Source of the DNA: Steromphala cineraria | Taxonomy: Eukaryota > Mollusca > Gastropoda > Trochida > Trochidae | Length of the DNA: 64,000 bases | Reading direction: 5' to 3' | Assembly: GCA_916613615.1 (NCBI GenBank) | Contig: OU744721.1 | Coordinates: 85,131,060-85,195,059 of the forward strand | Part shown: in pieces, positions 38,801-49,484 of the stretch | How positions within the stretch are numbered: the first letter of the stretch is position 1 | Layout: each line of letters starts with the position of its first letter | Notes under the pieces: model-generated | The model's input: the letters and a program-made list of their open reading frames with translations, nothing else | Databases searched by the model: none | What the model was told of the DNA's origin: nothing | Made by a program: the position numbers and the translations under genes

Positions 38801-41045
38801 TAATGAACCCGATGCCACCTTCACACCTTGAATAGGGAACTAGGAGCTAGCACCTTGCATCTATCTAATAGCCCTGTACGTAAATGTACGAGCACATTTT
38901 GCACTTTGCTTATGTACAGAGGTAGACTGGACATAGACCTAATATAGGCTTATTCAATGATAAACATAACTTTCTTGAAACGGGTGTGAGCGAGTCCAGA
39001 GTTGAATAATGAACCCGGTGCCAACTTCACACTTTGAATAGGGAACTGGGAGCTGGCACATTGCATCTATCTAATAGCCCTGTACGTAAATGTACGAGCA
39101 TATTTTGCACTTTGATTATGTACAGAGGTAGTATTGACATAGACCTAATATATGCTGATTCAATGATAAACTTATCTATTTTGAAACGGGTGTAAGCGAG
39201 TCTAAAGTCGAATAATGAACCTGGTTCCAACTTCACACTTTGAATAGGGAACTGGGAGCTAGCACCTTGCATCTATCTAATAGCCCTGTACGTAAATGTA
39301 CGAGCATATTTTGCACTTTGCTTCTGTACAGAGGTAGACTGGACATAGACCTAATATATGCTGATTCAATGATAAATATAATTTTCTTGAAACGGGTGTG
39401 AGCGAGTCTAGAGTCGAATAATGAACCCGGTGCCAACTTCACACTTTGAATAGGGAACTGGGAGCTGGCACCTTGCATCTATCTAATAGCCCTGTACGTA
39501 AATGTACGAGCGTACATTGCACTTTGCTTATGTACAGAGGTAGACTGGACATAGACCTAATATATGCTTATTCAATGATAAACATAACTTTCTTGAAACG
39601 GGTGTGAGCGAGTCTAGAGTCGAATAATGAACCCGGTGCCAACTTCACACTTTGAATAGTGAACTGGGAGCTGGCACCTTGCATCTATCTAATAGCCCTG
39701 TACGTAAATGTACGAGCACATTTTGCACTTTGATTATGTACAGAGGTAGACTGGACATAGACCTAATATATGCTTATTCAATGATTAACATAATTTTCTT
39801 GAAACGGGTGTGAGCGAGTCTAGAGTCGGATAATGAACCCGGTGCCAACTTCACACTTTGAATAGTGAACTGGGAGCTGGCACCTTGCATCTATCTAATA
39901 GCCCTGTACGTAAATGTACGAGCACATTTTGCACTTTGCTTATCTACAGAGGTAGACTGGACATAGACCTAATATATGCTTATTCAATGATTAACATCAT
40001 TTTCTTGAAACTGGTGTGAGCGAGTCTAGAGTCGAATAATGAACCCGGTTCCAACTTCACACTTTGAATAGGGAACTGGGAGCTAGCACCTTGCATCTAT
40101 CTAATAGCCCTATACGTAAATGTACGAGCGTATTTTGCACTTTGCTAATGTACAGAGGTAGACTGGACATATACCTTATATATGCTTATTCAATGATAAA
40201 CTTATCTATTTTGAAACGGGTGTGAGCGAGTCTAAAGATGAATAATGAACCCGGTGCCAACTTCACACTTTGAATAGTGAACTGGGAGCTAGCACCTTGC
40301 ATCTATCTAATAGCCCTGTACGTAAATGTACGAGCATACAATGCACTTTGCTTATGTACAGAGGTAGACTGGACATAGACCTAATATAGGCTTATTCAAT
40401 GATGAACATAACTTTCTTGGAATGGGTGTGAGCGAGTCTAGAGTCGAATAATGAACCCAGTGCCAACTTCACACTTTGAATTGGGAACTGGGAGCTGGCA
40501 CCTTGCATCTATCTAATAGCCCTGTAAGTAATGTACGAGCGTACATTGCACTTTGCTTATGTACAGAGGTAGACTGGACATAGACCTAATATATGCTTAT
40601 TCAATGATAAACATAATTTTCTTGGAAAGGGTGTGAGCGAGTCTAAAGTTGAATAATGAACCCGGTTCCAACTTCACACTTTGAATAGGGAACTGGGTGC
40701 TAGCACCTTGCATTTATCTAATAGCCCTGTACGTAAATGTACGAGCATATTTTGCACTTTGCTTATGTACAGAGGTAAACTTGACATAGACCTAGTATAG
40801 GCTTATTCAAAGATAAACATAACTTTCTTGAAACGGATGTGAGCGAGTCTGGAGTCGAATAATGAACCCGGTGCCAACTTCACACTTTGAATAGGGAACT
40901 GGGAGCTGGCACCTTGCATCTATCTAATAGCCCTGTACGTAAATGTACGAGCGTATATTGCATTTTGCTTATTTACAGACGTAGACTGGACATAGATCAT
41001 ATATATGCTTATTCAACATATCTTTCACGAAACGGGTGTGGGCGA
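35881..41045 (-). repeat. 206-bp satellite array, about 25 monomers, inverted
   Basis: The anchor AACTTCACAC recurs from 35934 to 40876, 24 intervals averaging 205.9 bp. Monomers vary more than in the left array. One subtype with GTGTTATCGACTCTCTAG appears near 36721 and 37134, and a GTGTTATGGACTC variant near 38163. I found no long higher-order period comparable to the left arm. Minus-strand open frames of about 76-81 codons recur because of the repeat; 206 is not a multiple of three, so they are not a repeated protein. Confidence 0.95.
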
Positions 41046-41240
41046 ATCGAATAAGAAACCGGGTACAGCGATAGTGTGGCTGATACTGCGACTGTGTATA
41101 TTAGAATCAAAATGCTATAGGTAGCCGTGCATAACATTTGCGCCCTTTGCTCATGTACAGAAGTAGACTCGGCATATTCCTAATACTTGGACAATGGTAA
41201 ACATATCAGTTTAACGGGTAAACGGGTATTATAACTGAAC
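41046..41240 (-). repeat. Divergent edge monomer of the 206-bp satellite, right
   Basis: This is the reverse-complement partner of 15480-15665, including the private GGCTGATACTGCGACTG segment. Its close match to the left edge shows that the two arms share ancestry across non-satellite sequence and not only across the satellite. Confidence 0.7.
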
Positions 41241-41279
41241 ATAGAACCGGGAGCTATTACTTCCTATTCGAATAAGGAA

Positions 41280-41540
41280 CTGGGAACCGTGAACTGGGAA
41301 CCAACTTCACAATTTGAATAAGGAACTAGGAACCGTGAACTGGGAGCTAACTTCACAATTTGAATAATGAACCAGGAACCGTGAACTGGGAGCCAACTTC
41401 ACAATTTGAATAATGAACCAGGAACCGTGAACTGGGAGCCAACTTCACAATTTGAATAATGAACCAGGAACCGTGAACTGGGAGCCAACTTCACAATTTG
41501 AATAATGAACCGGGAACCGTGAACTGGGAGCTAACTTCAC
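41280..41540 (-). repeat. 46-bp terminal tandem repeat, 6 copies
   Basis: AACTTCAC anchors occur at 41303, 41349, 41395, 41441, 41487 and 41533, again spaced exactly 46 bp. These are the reverse complement of the left-tip units, with two more copies than on the left. Three middle copies read GAGCCAACTTC where the outer ones read GAGCTAACTTC, so copy number has probably changed locally since insertion. Confidence 0.9.
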
Positions 41541-41546
41541 AGACCC

Positions 41547-41555
41547 GAATTTATT
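41547..41555. repeat. Right target-site duplication of the giant element
   Basis: An exact GAATTTATT copy directly follows the right terminus CAGACCC. It matches the left copy at all nine positions. In AT-rich DNA a chance match exactly at both arm boundaries is unlikely, though less so than in balanced sequence. Confidence 0.85.
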
Positions 41556-42382
41556 TATAAAATTCCGTATCAAACGCATACATTGAATATACGCTGCAAA
41601 TAGTCGCGACTTCCGTTTGGCTGCATCCGAATCTGTACTTAATGTTACCACAATGCTAATGTCGTCAACCATATTACTGTTAAGCTGCACTCCTACTCTG
41701 TTGTTCCATTAGGAATGTTCGTCAAAGTTAATAGTTAGATGCCTTTATCAGGCAGTGTGCGGTGATTCTTACTTAGGTGTGTAATATATAAAGAAGCGAT
41801 GAAAACATTTCATTTGATCCATTATCTATTTGACTTCATACATATTGATTTCTCTCTCATACTGTAATCCAATCCAATCCAATCATAGCATTCATTTGAT
41901 TTTGTGTCATAACATAGGACTTCAAAATGGCAAAATGGTTTCGGAGCTTTTTAGTTCAATGAATACAGACAATTTTCAGAAAAGCAGTGATGTTAGGAAA
42001 AAAAGATTATCTTAACAAATATTGTATATACATAATGAACAATGCTTTATGTGTTCTTTTCCTTTGTTTACCTTATAACAATGTATTGTGCATATTTTAT
42101 TTGTACTTAACAGCAAAAGAAACACATTGTTTTCTTCTTTATTGTACATAACGGCTTAGTATATTTATAAAAATAAAAATGCAGTTGAACATTAAAACAC
42201 GCCCTCTAAGATGGTACTGCTCATGTTTTCGGGTATTCTTGGCCAAATCATCAGTTTTAATGTTTTTTTCATGTTTTGCTGTTGTGAGATAAATCATTTT
42301 TCACTAGATGTACGTACTTTTTAAAAGTCGGGACATTCAGAAAACGTTTCACTTTAAACAATTATTGTTTCGATGAAAGATC
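41556..42382. other. Right flank of the giant element
   Basis: Noncoding AT-rich sequence with a tiny TCCAA tandem at about 41868-41883. CAATGAATACAGACAA (about 41958) and ATAATGAACAATGCTTTATG (about 42032) weakly resemble 45704 and 45736, suggesting that the duplicated landscape starts here. Confidence 0.45.
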
Positions 42383-42600
42383 ATGCCACGCTTAAACCAG
42401 CAGGACCAAGGAATTGTCATTGGAATGTAGGAGACTGGCTCAAGGCATCTGCGGTGGTCAGGCACTTTGGATGTGATCTTACAACCATCACTAGACTCCG
42501 GAGAAGGAGTGTGACAAGGCCAGCTAAAGATCAGTACTTTCTCGGAACCATCAACAACATGCAACGCAGACCTTATTGTAACAGTGAAATCAATGAAATT
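42383..42600 (+). pseudogene. Tc1-like transposase N-terminal fragment
   Basis: MPRLNQQDQGIVIGM runs to a stop at about 42428 and then continues in another frame as WLKASAVVRHFGCDLTTITR and LRRRS, the usual start and helix-turn-helix of a Tc1-like transposase. Only about 70 codons remain, with one frameshift and no catalytic domain. It belongs to a different subfamily from the copy at 33.6-34.3 kb, judging by the N-terminal wording. Confidence 0.8.
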
Positions 42601-42759
42601 TAACGTGTCTCTAGTATTTTCATAACGTTAATGTTATATGTATATAAGTATAGTTACTAACTGGTTAAGTTGAACATGAATTTATTTTGCTGTTAAGTAT
42701 ATTATTATGTAACAATTCCATGTATATGAAGCTGTTATTAGGTACATACTACTATCATT

Positions 42760-42905
42760 TATTTATGGTACATTTTCAATTTAGAAATAAAACAGATGAT
42801 TAAATAATATAGTAGAAACTTAATGTTGTTCGGAAGGTAAACATTAACAGACATAATCTTTCATGCTAATAAAGCCTTTTTGAAGACCAAAATTCCAGAC
42901 TTGTT
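42760..42905 (+). repeat. Duplicated ~150-200 bp unit V, copy 1
   Basis: GGTACATTTTCAATTTAGAA, ACAGATGAT, TTGTTCGGA and GCTAATAAAGCCTTTTTGAA recur in 42950-43125 and 47520-47715. Copies 1 and 2 are adjacent. Confidence 0.75.
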
Positions 42906-42949
42906 ATCTAAGCGTGGCTGGCTATGTTTACAAATGTTACAACCCATTA

Positions 42950-43125
42950 CTGCCATTTATTTACGGTACATTTTCAATAAAGAACCATAACAGATGATGA
43001 AATAATATAATAGACACCTAATCATGTTCGGATAGCATACATTCACAGACAAAATCATTCGTGTTTATAAAGCATTAATTAAGAGCACAATTCAAGACTC
43101 GTTTGTCTAGAATCTGATCAGGTTA
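42950..43125 (+). repeat. Duplicated unit V, copy 2
   Basis: CGGTACATTTTCAATAAAGA, CCATAACAGATGATGAAAT, CATGTTCGGATAGCATACAT and AGAATCTGATCAGGTTATGC; closer to copy 3 than to copy 1. Confidence 0.8.
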
Positions 43126-43439
43126 TGCATTAACAACGTTGAAAGGCTGTAAATATTTCATTTATATAAGCAGCTTGACATTTACTTGACAAGTAATTCT
43201 TAGTCTTTCTTGAAATCATTAACTACTGTGGATGAATAAAAGATTCCTTCATAACAATAGATTTAATCTCAATATAGAAAAATGTTATCTATATGATTAA
43301 AACACATTTCAAGAGATAATTAAACTTTGAAAAAAGTTAACTTTTTTCTAAATGACGTTTCGTGTTTGTTATAGAGTTGGTTTGTCACACATGTCATAGC
43401 AAAAATCAATTTTAAGTTTGAAAAAAACATTAGATTAAG

Positions 43440-43810
43440 AAAAATATGTTTATTCATCAACTCAGCCAATATTATTCCCAGAATTTAGAACCACAATCAA
43501 TACAACAATTGGAAATAATGTCAAAATATGACTTATATCCGTCAGTGGAATGATTGAAAGAATCAGAAACCAATATCTACCCTTTAACTGGATAATTACA
43601 CAAGTTCTTGAATAATTAGAATACCAAGTATTTAATCCTGAATGAACCTCAGATTGAACCTGCAAATTTGGTCGATGATTTATCCTTAACTCTGTGTACC
43701 TATTGATCGTAAGTGTTGCGTTAATTATGTTCAAAATAGATTCTTTCTTGGGTGGGAAAAGCGTCTTAGTATGCACAATGAGGGATAACGAAAACTTTGA
43801 TAAATTATTT
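43440..43810 (+). repeat. Duplicated block VI, copy 1
   Basis: GTGGAATGATTGAAAGAATC, AACTGGATAATT, ACACAAGTTC and CTGAATGAACCT match 47890-48240. The right part (GTAAGTGTTGCGTTAAT... to ATTTATCGGCCAAGC) matches 48717-48850 instead, so copy 2 carries about 460 bp of extra sequence between these points. Confidence 0.7.
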
Positions 43811-44399
43811 ATCGGCCAAGCAGTAATTTTCTGAATTCTGTATTACGTCCACAAGGCGTCAGTATTCTACTACATTGACTGTTCTATTTGTTTAAATTTA
43901 TCACTGTAGTTAATATCTCCAATTTTTTATAATCAATGCAAATCTGATAGCAACGAGACATTTTGGTCAAGTTCATTTTGAGGAAATCCGTTTTTTAGTT
44001 TCATCCGACACCATTTTTTAAGCACCAATCCAAATCCATTGAGACTTGTCATTATCTAATCGTAAACATGAAAAAGATAGCCTTTATAGCCTTATTTTAC
44101 TTAGTTATAACCAAAAACATATTTTTGATCTGATTTCAATAAACATTCACAAATTATATGTTTTTCAAAAACTATTTTCAAATAATATCGATTCATTTAT
44201 GTCGACCTTTTACCAAGAAAGGATAAATGCAGTTGCTTGACTGTCAGTCATCACAACAGCAAAACTTTGCCGTCCTTTTAAGGGAATAAACTGATAGGGA
44301 CTTTTGCAGTAAAAATCAATAGTTCCAAAACCTTAACATAATTGATTTGACAATGCCAAAATGGTGATATAAGAATAGATTCATAAATGTGGCTTCCGT

Positions 44400-44580
44400 T
44401 TCCTACACATGTGTCGGATCTCCTTTAGTCAGCTGTTTGCAAGTCTTAATTAGTGAGAGGTGTATGGTATATCACAGGTTTGATTTCTCCTGAGACTGTG
44501 ACCTATCGTACAGTCAGATGGAATATATATATATATGATGGTCATTAGCAGAGACACGATCCGTTTTCGTTTATAGAAAA
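44400..44580 (+). repeat. Segmental duplication block IV, copy C
   Basis: CACATGTGTCGGATCTCCTT, CAGGTTTGATTTCTCCTGAG and GACACGATCCGTTTTCGTTT match copy B. A short TA tract (about 44525-44539) is private to this copy. The LINE 3' end is inserted just after it. Confidence 0.75.
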
Positions 44581-44599
44581 TCATCTACCTAATACACTA

Positions 44600-44956
44600 A
44601 TAATTCGCTGTCTGAGTGATAAGTTGAACATCCAACAACAAAGGTATAATATTGATACACAAATGAGTAAACTCTTATGTGACAACTGTGATTGTAATGT
44701 TAAACAAGATGAATTTCATTTTCTACTTGTGTGTCCTTTCTATTCTGTACATAGACAATTGTATATACCCAGTTATTATCATACCATCCGAATTAAAATT
44801 AAAACAACTATTAACAACAACAAATGTACATTTCTTAAACGCAACCTGCCTGTGTAAATAAAAAAATTGTAATAACACTAGATGTTATCCTGTCAATACG
44901 CAAACTATTATTTAAATGATTGTACTCTTGGCCATGAGGCCTTCAATACTGAATAA

Positions 44957-44957
<1 letters not shown>
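44600..44957 (+). mobile_element. 5'-truncated LINE 3' end (reverse transcriptase C-terminus)
   Basis: The frame from about 44602 reads IRCLSDKLNIQQQRYN, then LCDNCDCNVKQDEFHFLLVC and CPFYSVHRQLYIPSYY, ending at 44857. This is the Cys/His-containing tail usual after the reverse transcriptase domain of invertebrate non-LTR elements (C..C...DE.HFL..C). The noncoding end (GGCCATGAGGCCTTCAATAC, TGAATAAACTTC) leads straight into a CTT microsatellite, the expected 3' tail. It interrupts a duplicated segment (compare 13.6 kb). Confidence 0.8.
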
Positions 44958-44987
<30 letters not shown>

Positions 44988-44998
44988 CTTCTTCTTCT
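44958..44998 (+). repeat. CTT microsatellite, LINE tail
   Basis: About 13.7 uninterrupted CTT units immediately follow the LINE 3' sequence. Some non-LTR families end in short tandem tails in place of poly(A); the tail marks the 3' boundary of the insertion. Confidence 0.9.
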
Positions 44999-46989
44999 AA
45001 TCTTAAGCATAAAGGGAAATATAAATTGACCCTATGATTTTCATTAGATGACAGTAAGAATAACAGTCATTTTGTCAGATGACTCGTTTTTAAGTGTAGA
45101 TTAAAACCATTGCCACATTTGTTTTCTTGTTACATTTGCTGGTATCGATGGAGGATTTTTCATCATTATTTCAAAGCACGCATAATATACATCTGTTCAG
45201 TGATTACACATCTGCTTCATGTAAGTTTTATGGCATGAGTTGTAAATTTCACTTTTGCAGATGCTTCCAGAGCACCTATACAATATACAAGCCTATTATC
45301 ACTGTCTCAGCTTAAAACTTTCACGTCCTGGTTAAACTGAAAATAATACATGACTTTGCATTTAACATAACAGAATTATTGATTTAATGTACTTTCAATT
45401 GAGTTTTTATACCAATATTGCTACATAAACAAATCTCACAAGAAAGAGATTATTGCGAAAGGCAAAGCTGTTGTTAAATGGTTTGAAAACTTCTTTTAGG
45501 AAATTAATTTTGGAGTAGTGAGATCACGGAGATGTGAGATCAATACAATACAGTACCAACTGAAATGTGAAGACCATAAAAGACAAAGCCTTTGTTAAAA
45601 CCAATCTTACTGTTTGTTTCTAACATCTGTATTACATACGCAATATAATTCATAAGATTTTGTGTAATGCAAAACATTGGACTGTAACATGCAAAAGTGG
45701 ATTCAATGAATACAAATGGAAGTTTCTGAATACATACTGAACAATTCTTTATATTCGTTTTCTTCGTTTAACCTATCACGATTTCAGATCTATGTCAAAT
45801 AGCCTAAAAAACAAACCCAGTCTTTCTATACCTGATATTTTGTCATTAACATTGTCATTGACTAAGTTACTGAGATGGTAGATTTTGTCATCCTATTTCA
45901 TATCTTGGCTGGTTGAATAGTTTGGAATGCAGAAAACCATGATTTAAATGATATAATCCGTGTGTACGTGTAACATTCAATCTTTAATCAATAATGATAG
46001 ATGATCGCCTTGAAAACACATGATCTTTCTTTGCCATATCCATATGTTGACAGTAAATAGTAAAACTTTGCATGAAACAACCTGTTTTCAGCGAGGTATT
46101 AAGAGGTATACAGTATTTATATCCACCAATTTTATTTTCAAGATAGATAAAATAATTACAATACAATGTTTCGTGTAATCAAAAATAAGTGTCACAACGT
46201 TTCGATAGCATGTACATTGTTCAACCTACATCTACATTGTAAATGTATTTTATATCAAAAAGTATTCCAAAGATACATAAGCATTCATTTTTATAAACCC
46301 TGTTTAACTGTGCCAAACACGAGGCATTTGGTTGATTTATGTAAGCAAATTAAACAGGATATAAAGTTAAGTTTACCAGATACTCTATACATAAAACCTA
46401 AGGCATTGTATATAGAAATTCCAAACCTTATATGCATATCCTATCTTGAACCTAGTAAGAATTGATAGGTCTTTTCGAGAGATGATGGAGATGGGTTATG
46501 AGTATGTTCAATCTTTATTTTAACATTGCATGAAATTGGGCCACATTTACAGTTGTTGTGATTATATACAATAGCTTTGTCTAGAATCCTCTATTTTGGA
46601 ATTTTCTCTCTATTTCGTGACTACCTTAGATCTGAGTCTTCTGATTGGAGTTTGTCGAGGAACTTTAATTGAAGAATTTTCTTGAATTGAACATAAAGTC
46701 TGTCATTAGAACTTTAGATCTTGCTTCTTACGATCATGTGTCTTTACTAGTTTTATTCATCTATCTACTTTTAAGACCCACTAACTGTTCCTACATTCAT
46801 CAACTGTGTGATAACGGTGAAAATATGTTGCCATCTTATTAGTGCGACTCATTTAATATTGCATAGAAACTTGTATTACCTTAATATTGTAACCTTAATC
46901 ACTTTGTATACAATTTTTTGTTTTATTTTGCTAGTTTGACTGGGGACATTTTCCTATTTTAAATTCACAAAACACTAAGGGGAATTTTG
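44999..46989. other. Gene-free stretch after the LINE tail
   Basis: I recognise no gene. A 99-codon frame at 46166-46465 is the longest here; it is Ile/Leu/Lys/His-rich with no domain or homologue I know, and is kept only as a curiosity. Confidence 0.5.
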
Positions 46990-47300
46990 AGGTGAGGTGA
47001 GGTCATTTAGGGTTTAACAACGCTTTCAAAACTATTTCACTTTATCACAGCTGCTATTGCAGAGAGGAAGCCCGCAACGTGAGACCGGCGCTCTTGTCGA
47101 CTGAGCTATCCCGTACCCCGAACCTGCGAGCATCGGTCAGAACAAGCAAACCATTGGTGGTACTGGGTTGACATTCAGTGTAGCCTTGCATCCAAACCTG
47201 ATTGCGTGTTGAACAGTTGGCTACTACAGACACAAATGCCGAACCCCGGACCTCTTGATCAGAAGCAGGACGCGCTGACGCAGCTGATTGGCTAAACTAA
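46990..47300 (-). mobile_element. tRNA-like SINE-type sequence
   Basis: This is a GC-richer island in AT-rich DNA. On the minus strand it contains GATAGCTCAGTCGACAAGAG, like a tRNA A-box, and separately CAAGAGGTCCGGGGTTCGGC, like a B-box and T-loop. The plus-strand left end is GAGGTGAGGTGAGGTC. The spacing does not fold into one tRNA, so this is more likely a SINE or two overlapping ones. It appears inserted into a duplicated segment, since the neighbouring copy near 42.9 kb lacks it. No clear target duplication was found. Confidence 0.5.
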
Positions 47301-47519
47301 GTTTGATGAAATGTTCTCGGTTGGTTATAGTGAAGGTTATATATGTTACACTTGCCAAAATGTTACATGTATATGTCGATTAAATCAGTTAACAGTCATA
47401 TTTTTCATGTCAATGGCAATGGGTAAATCAATTATGCTCTAATATTGATATTAATAGGTTCATTAATATTCACACATTAGCGTGGCTAGCTATGTTTGGT
47501 TAATGATATGATATGATGA

Positions 47520-47715
47520 TATTTGGTTAAACCCATTACTGTTTACGGTACATTTTCAATTAAGAACCATAACAGATGATGATATGACAGAATAGACATT
47601 TAATGATGTTCGGATGGCATACATTCAGAGACATAATCATTCGTGCTAATAAAGCCTTAATGAAGAGCAAAATTCAAGACTCGTTATCTAGAATCTGATC
47701 AGGTTATACATTTAC
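47520..47715 (+). repeat. Duplicated unit V, copy 3
   Basis: CGGTACATTTTCAATTAAGA, CCATAACAGATGATGATATG, ATGTTCGGATGGCATACATT and AGAATCTGATCAGGTTATAC, about 4.57 kb from copy 2. With the pairs at 43.5/47.9 kb it defines a tandem duplication of several kb. Confidence 0.8.
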
Positions 47716-47889
47716 AACAGATCAAAATGATGGAATGAAAGGTTTCCTCACAATTATCGATTCCTCCTATAACATACAGACATATGTTCTTTACATGATC
47801 GAAAATACATTTGTAAAACTGGCAATGACTTGGTGTTCGAGTGTCACCAAGGTGCGTCGGAAAAATGCTTATTAAGTTTTGGAAAACAT

Positions 47890-48240
47890 AAGGTCAATAA
47901 ATAAATGTTTATCTATCAACTCCGCACACTACTTCAGCTACTTCCTTGAAGTAGAACCATATTCAATAAGACAGGTTTAAATAAAACCAAAATAATAAAA
48001 TAAACTTCTATTCGTCTGTGGAATGATTGAAAGAATCGGAAATCATTATTTACCCTAAACTGGATAATTGCACAAGTTCGTAAGTAATTGAAAATACTCG
48101 ATGTTAAATGCTGAATGAACCTTTTACTCATTGTCTGGTTCAGTTTATCTGCATGGAGAAGGAGATTTAACCTGCAGATTGTGGTCGATGATTTATGCTT
48201 AACTCTGTTTACCTTCTAACCGTAAGGTCAGGTTTCATCA
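47890..48240 (+). repeat. Duplicated block VI, copy 2 (left part)
   Basis: GTGGAATGATTGAAAGAATC, AAACTGGATAATTGCACAAG and GCTGAATGAACCT align with 43440-43705. The homology resumes at 48717 after an insert. Confidence 0.7.
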
Positions 48241-48716
48241 ATCACACAAACCTTCTTATACAAGCCAAATATAACAGATTACTAAGACTCTATAACAGTT
48301 AGGGCAATGTTTGCCTATTGCAGTTTGTTTATATAGCTGCGCCCAAAGTGTAGAGTTAACAATCAATCTACGAACTTTCTAGATTTGTGTAATGTGGCAT
48401 TCCACCTTTATTCGCTCAATAATAAAAATCATTATAAATTCTAATCAGATTTGTTTCATAAAAATCTTTCATTTTGAATAAAATTGTGTAATAAGCAATT
48501 TTTCCCCAAAATTCCTCTTTTGATTTCGATATTGTGCACTTTATATAAAGCTTAATAGACAGTGGATTCACTGGTAACATACTGTAATTGTCATCAATGT
48601 CATGGATTTCCCTGTGGACGTCGTTCCAAGGATTCATATTTTTATGAGAAAAGCCAATTATAAATCTGATATTTCTTTTTTGTAAAAGTTAATGTTACCA
48701 AAGCTCGGAGTATAAC

Positions 48717-48850
48717 GTAAGTGTTACATTAACTATCTTCGAAATTAGTTCTTTGTTTGGTGAAAAAGCGTTTCGCATTTATGTTGAACTATTAAGTCTG
48801 ACAATGTGTAATGAAGAAAACGTTAATAAATTAATAATCGGTCAGGCATT
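48717..48850 (+). repeat. Duplicated block VI, copy 2 (right part)
   Basis: GTAAGTGTTACATTAACTAT, AAAGCGTTTCGCATTTATGT and AATTAATAATCGGTCAGGC align with 43706-43820. AGTTCTTTGTTTGGT with CATTTATGTTGAA also occurs near 55701 and in part near 58616. Confidence 0.65.
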
Positions 48851-49484
48851 CATGTTCTGATGACATATTCTTATGAACATATTTGTAAGTGGGTCTATTC
48901 TACATTTTGATTTGGCCATCTTTAGTTTGCTATTTTATGAGATGAAAATTCAGGGTAGATCTTCACGTTAATGGATATATTTTGTATTTTAGATCCTCCG
49001 GAATTACTTTGAACGTTTTATTTCCAATGGGTATTCTAGGATTCTTTAAAAATGTATGGGATTCCTTTAATTTTCACGAATAATAAAAAGTGTAAAAGTT
49101 ATTACGAACATTTGAATAGACATCAATTTCGTTTAGGTGCAAATAAAGGGCAGTTTCGTCACATTGCATAAGATAAGAAATAGAATGATACAGATGTTTC
49201 ATGTGTAAAACATTCACATTTTTGAATATGAAGAAACACTTGCGATGAGGAACTTTGAAAGATAAGTTGATAAATCTCAATAGCGTTATCAGCCACGGGT
49301 GAATATTTATATGAAAATATAATGTTTTCCGTACCAATAAATTTCATTTTACACCTTTAAAAAAATGATTAATGTGATTTAATGTGAAAAGTGACCAAAT
49401 TGAACAATACAAGTTTAAACACAAATTCCCTCAGATATACACGCATTTATGTTGTCCTATGGATAACATTTGATGTATGATTGA

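Larger units (their letters stand above)
15242..41546. mobile_element. Giant Foldback-like DNA transposon with satellite-built inverted arms
   Basis: Seen directly: the left end begins GGGTCTGTGAAGTTAGC and the right end is its exact reverse complement; outside these points the two flanks are unrelated. A 9-bp direct repeat, GAATTTATT, abuts both ends. The left arm is 11,734 bp, the core 8,905 bp and the right arm 5,666 bp. Both arms are built from the same 46-bp and 206-bp tandem units in opposite orientation. Known of the families: a 9-bp duplication and long, internally repetitive inverted ends occur in Foldback elements, which are related to Mutator-like elements; MULEs make 8-11 bp duplications. 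Inference: this is one inserted element and not two chance satellite blocks. The core gene is broken, so this copy is probably non-autonomous now. Superfamily assignment is tentative because no DDE transposase is visible. Confidence 0.85.
35881..41546 (-). repeat. Right inverted arm of the giant element
   Basis: This is the inverse counterpart of the left arm. It begins at the core boundary (35881, CTTTCTTGAAACGGG) with about 25 satellite monomers, continues through the divergent edge monomer (about 41046-41240) and six 46-bp repeats, and ends at CAGACCC. Monomers are more heterogeneous than in the left arm. The only obvious local duplication is the adjacent pair around 36027-36463, offset 206 bp. 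Confidence 0.85.

Noticed and set aside
36027..39478. Recurring 76-81 codon minus-strand frames in the right arm
   Set aside because: The period of 206 bp is not a multiple of three and most monomers break the frame, so no repeated protein is encoded.
15666..41045. CRISPR-like array
   Set aside because: Repeats are contiguous 206-bp monomers without unique spacers, in eukaryotic-looking DNA.
15242..41546. Helitron origin of the satellite arrays
   Set aside because: Some mollusc Helitron-like elements carry tandem repeats, but here there are true inverted ends and a target duplication, which Helitrons lack.
15242..41546. Plain pericentromeric satellite that happens to be inverted
   Set aside because: Non-satellite edge sequence is shared between the arms and a 9-bp duplication sits exactly at the borders, which fits insertion better.
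46166..46465. 99-codon frame, possible gene
   Set aside because: No recognisable domain, AT-rich codon use typical of chance frames, and no splice or neighbour support.
47050..47290. Functional tRNA genes
   Set aside because: A- and B-box-like words occur, but spacing and stems do not make a complete cloverleaf.
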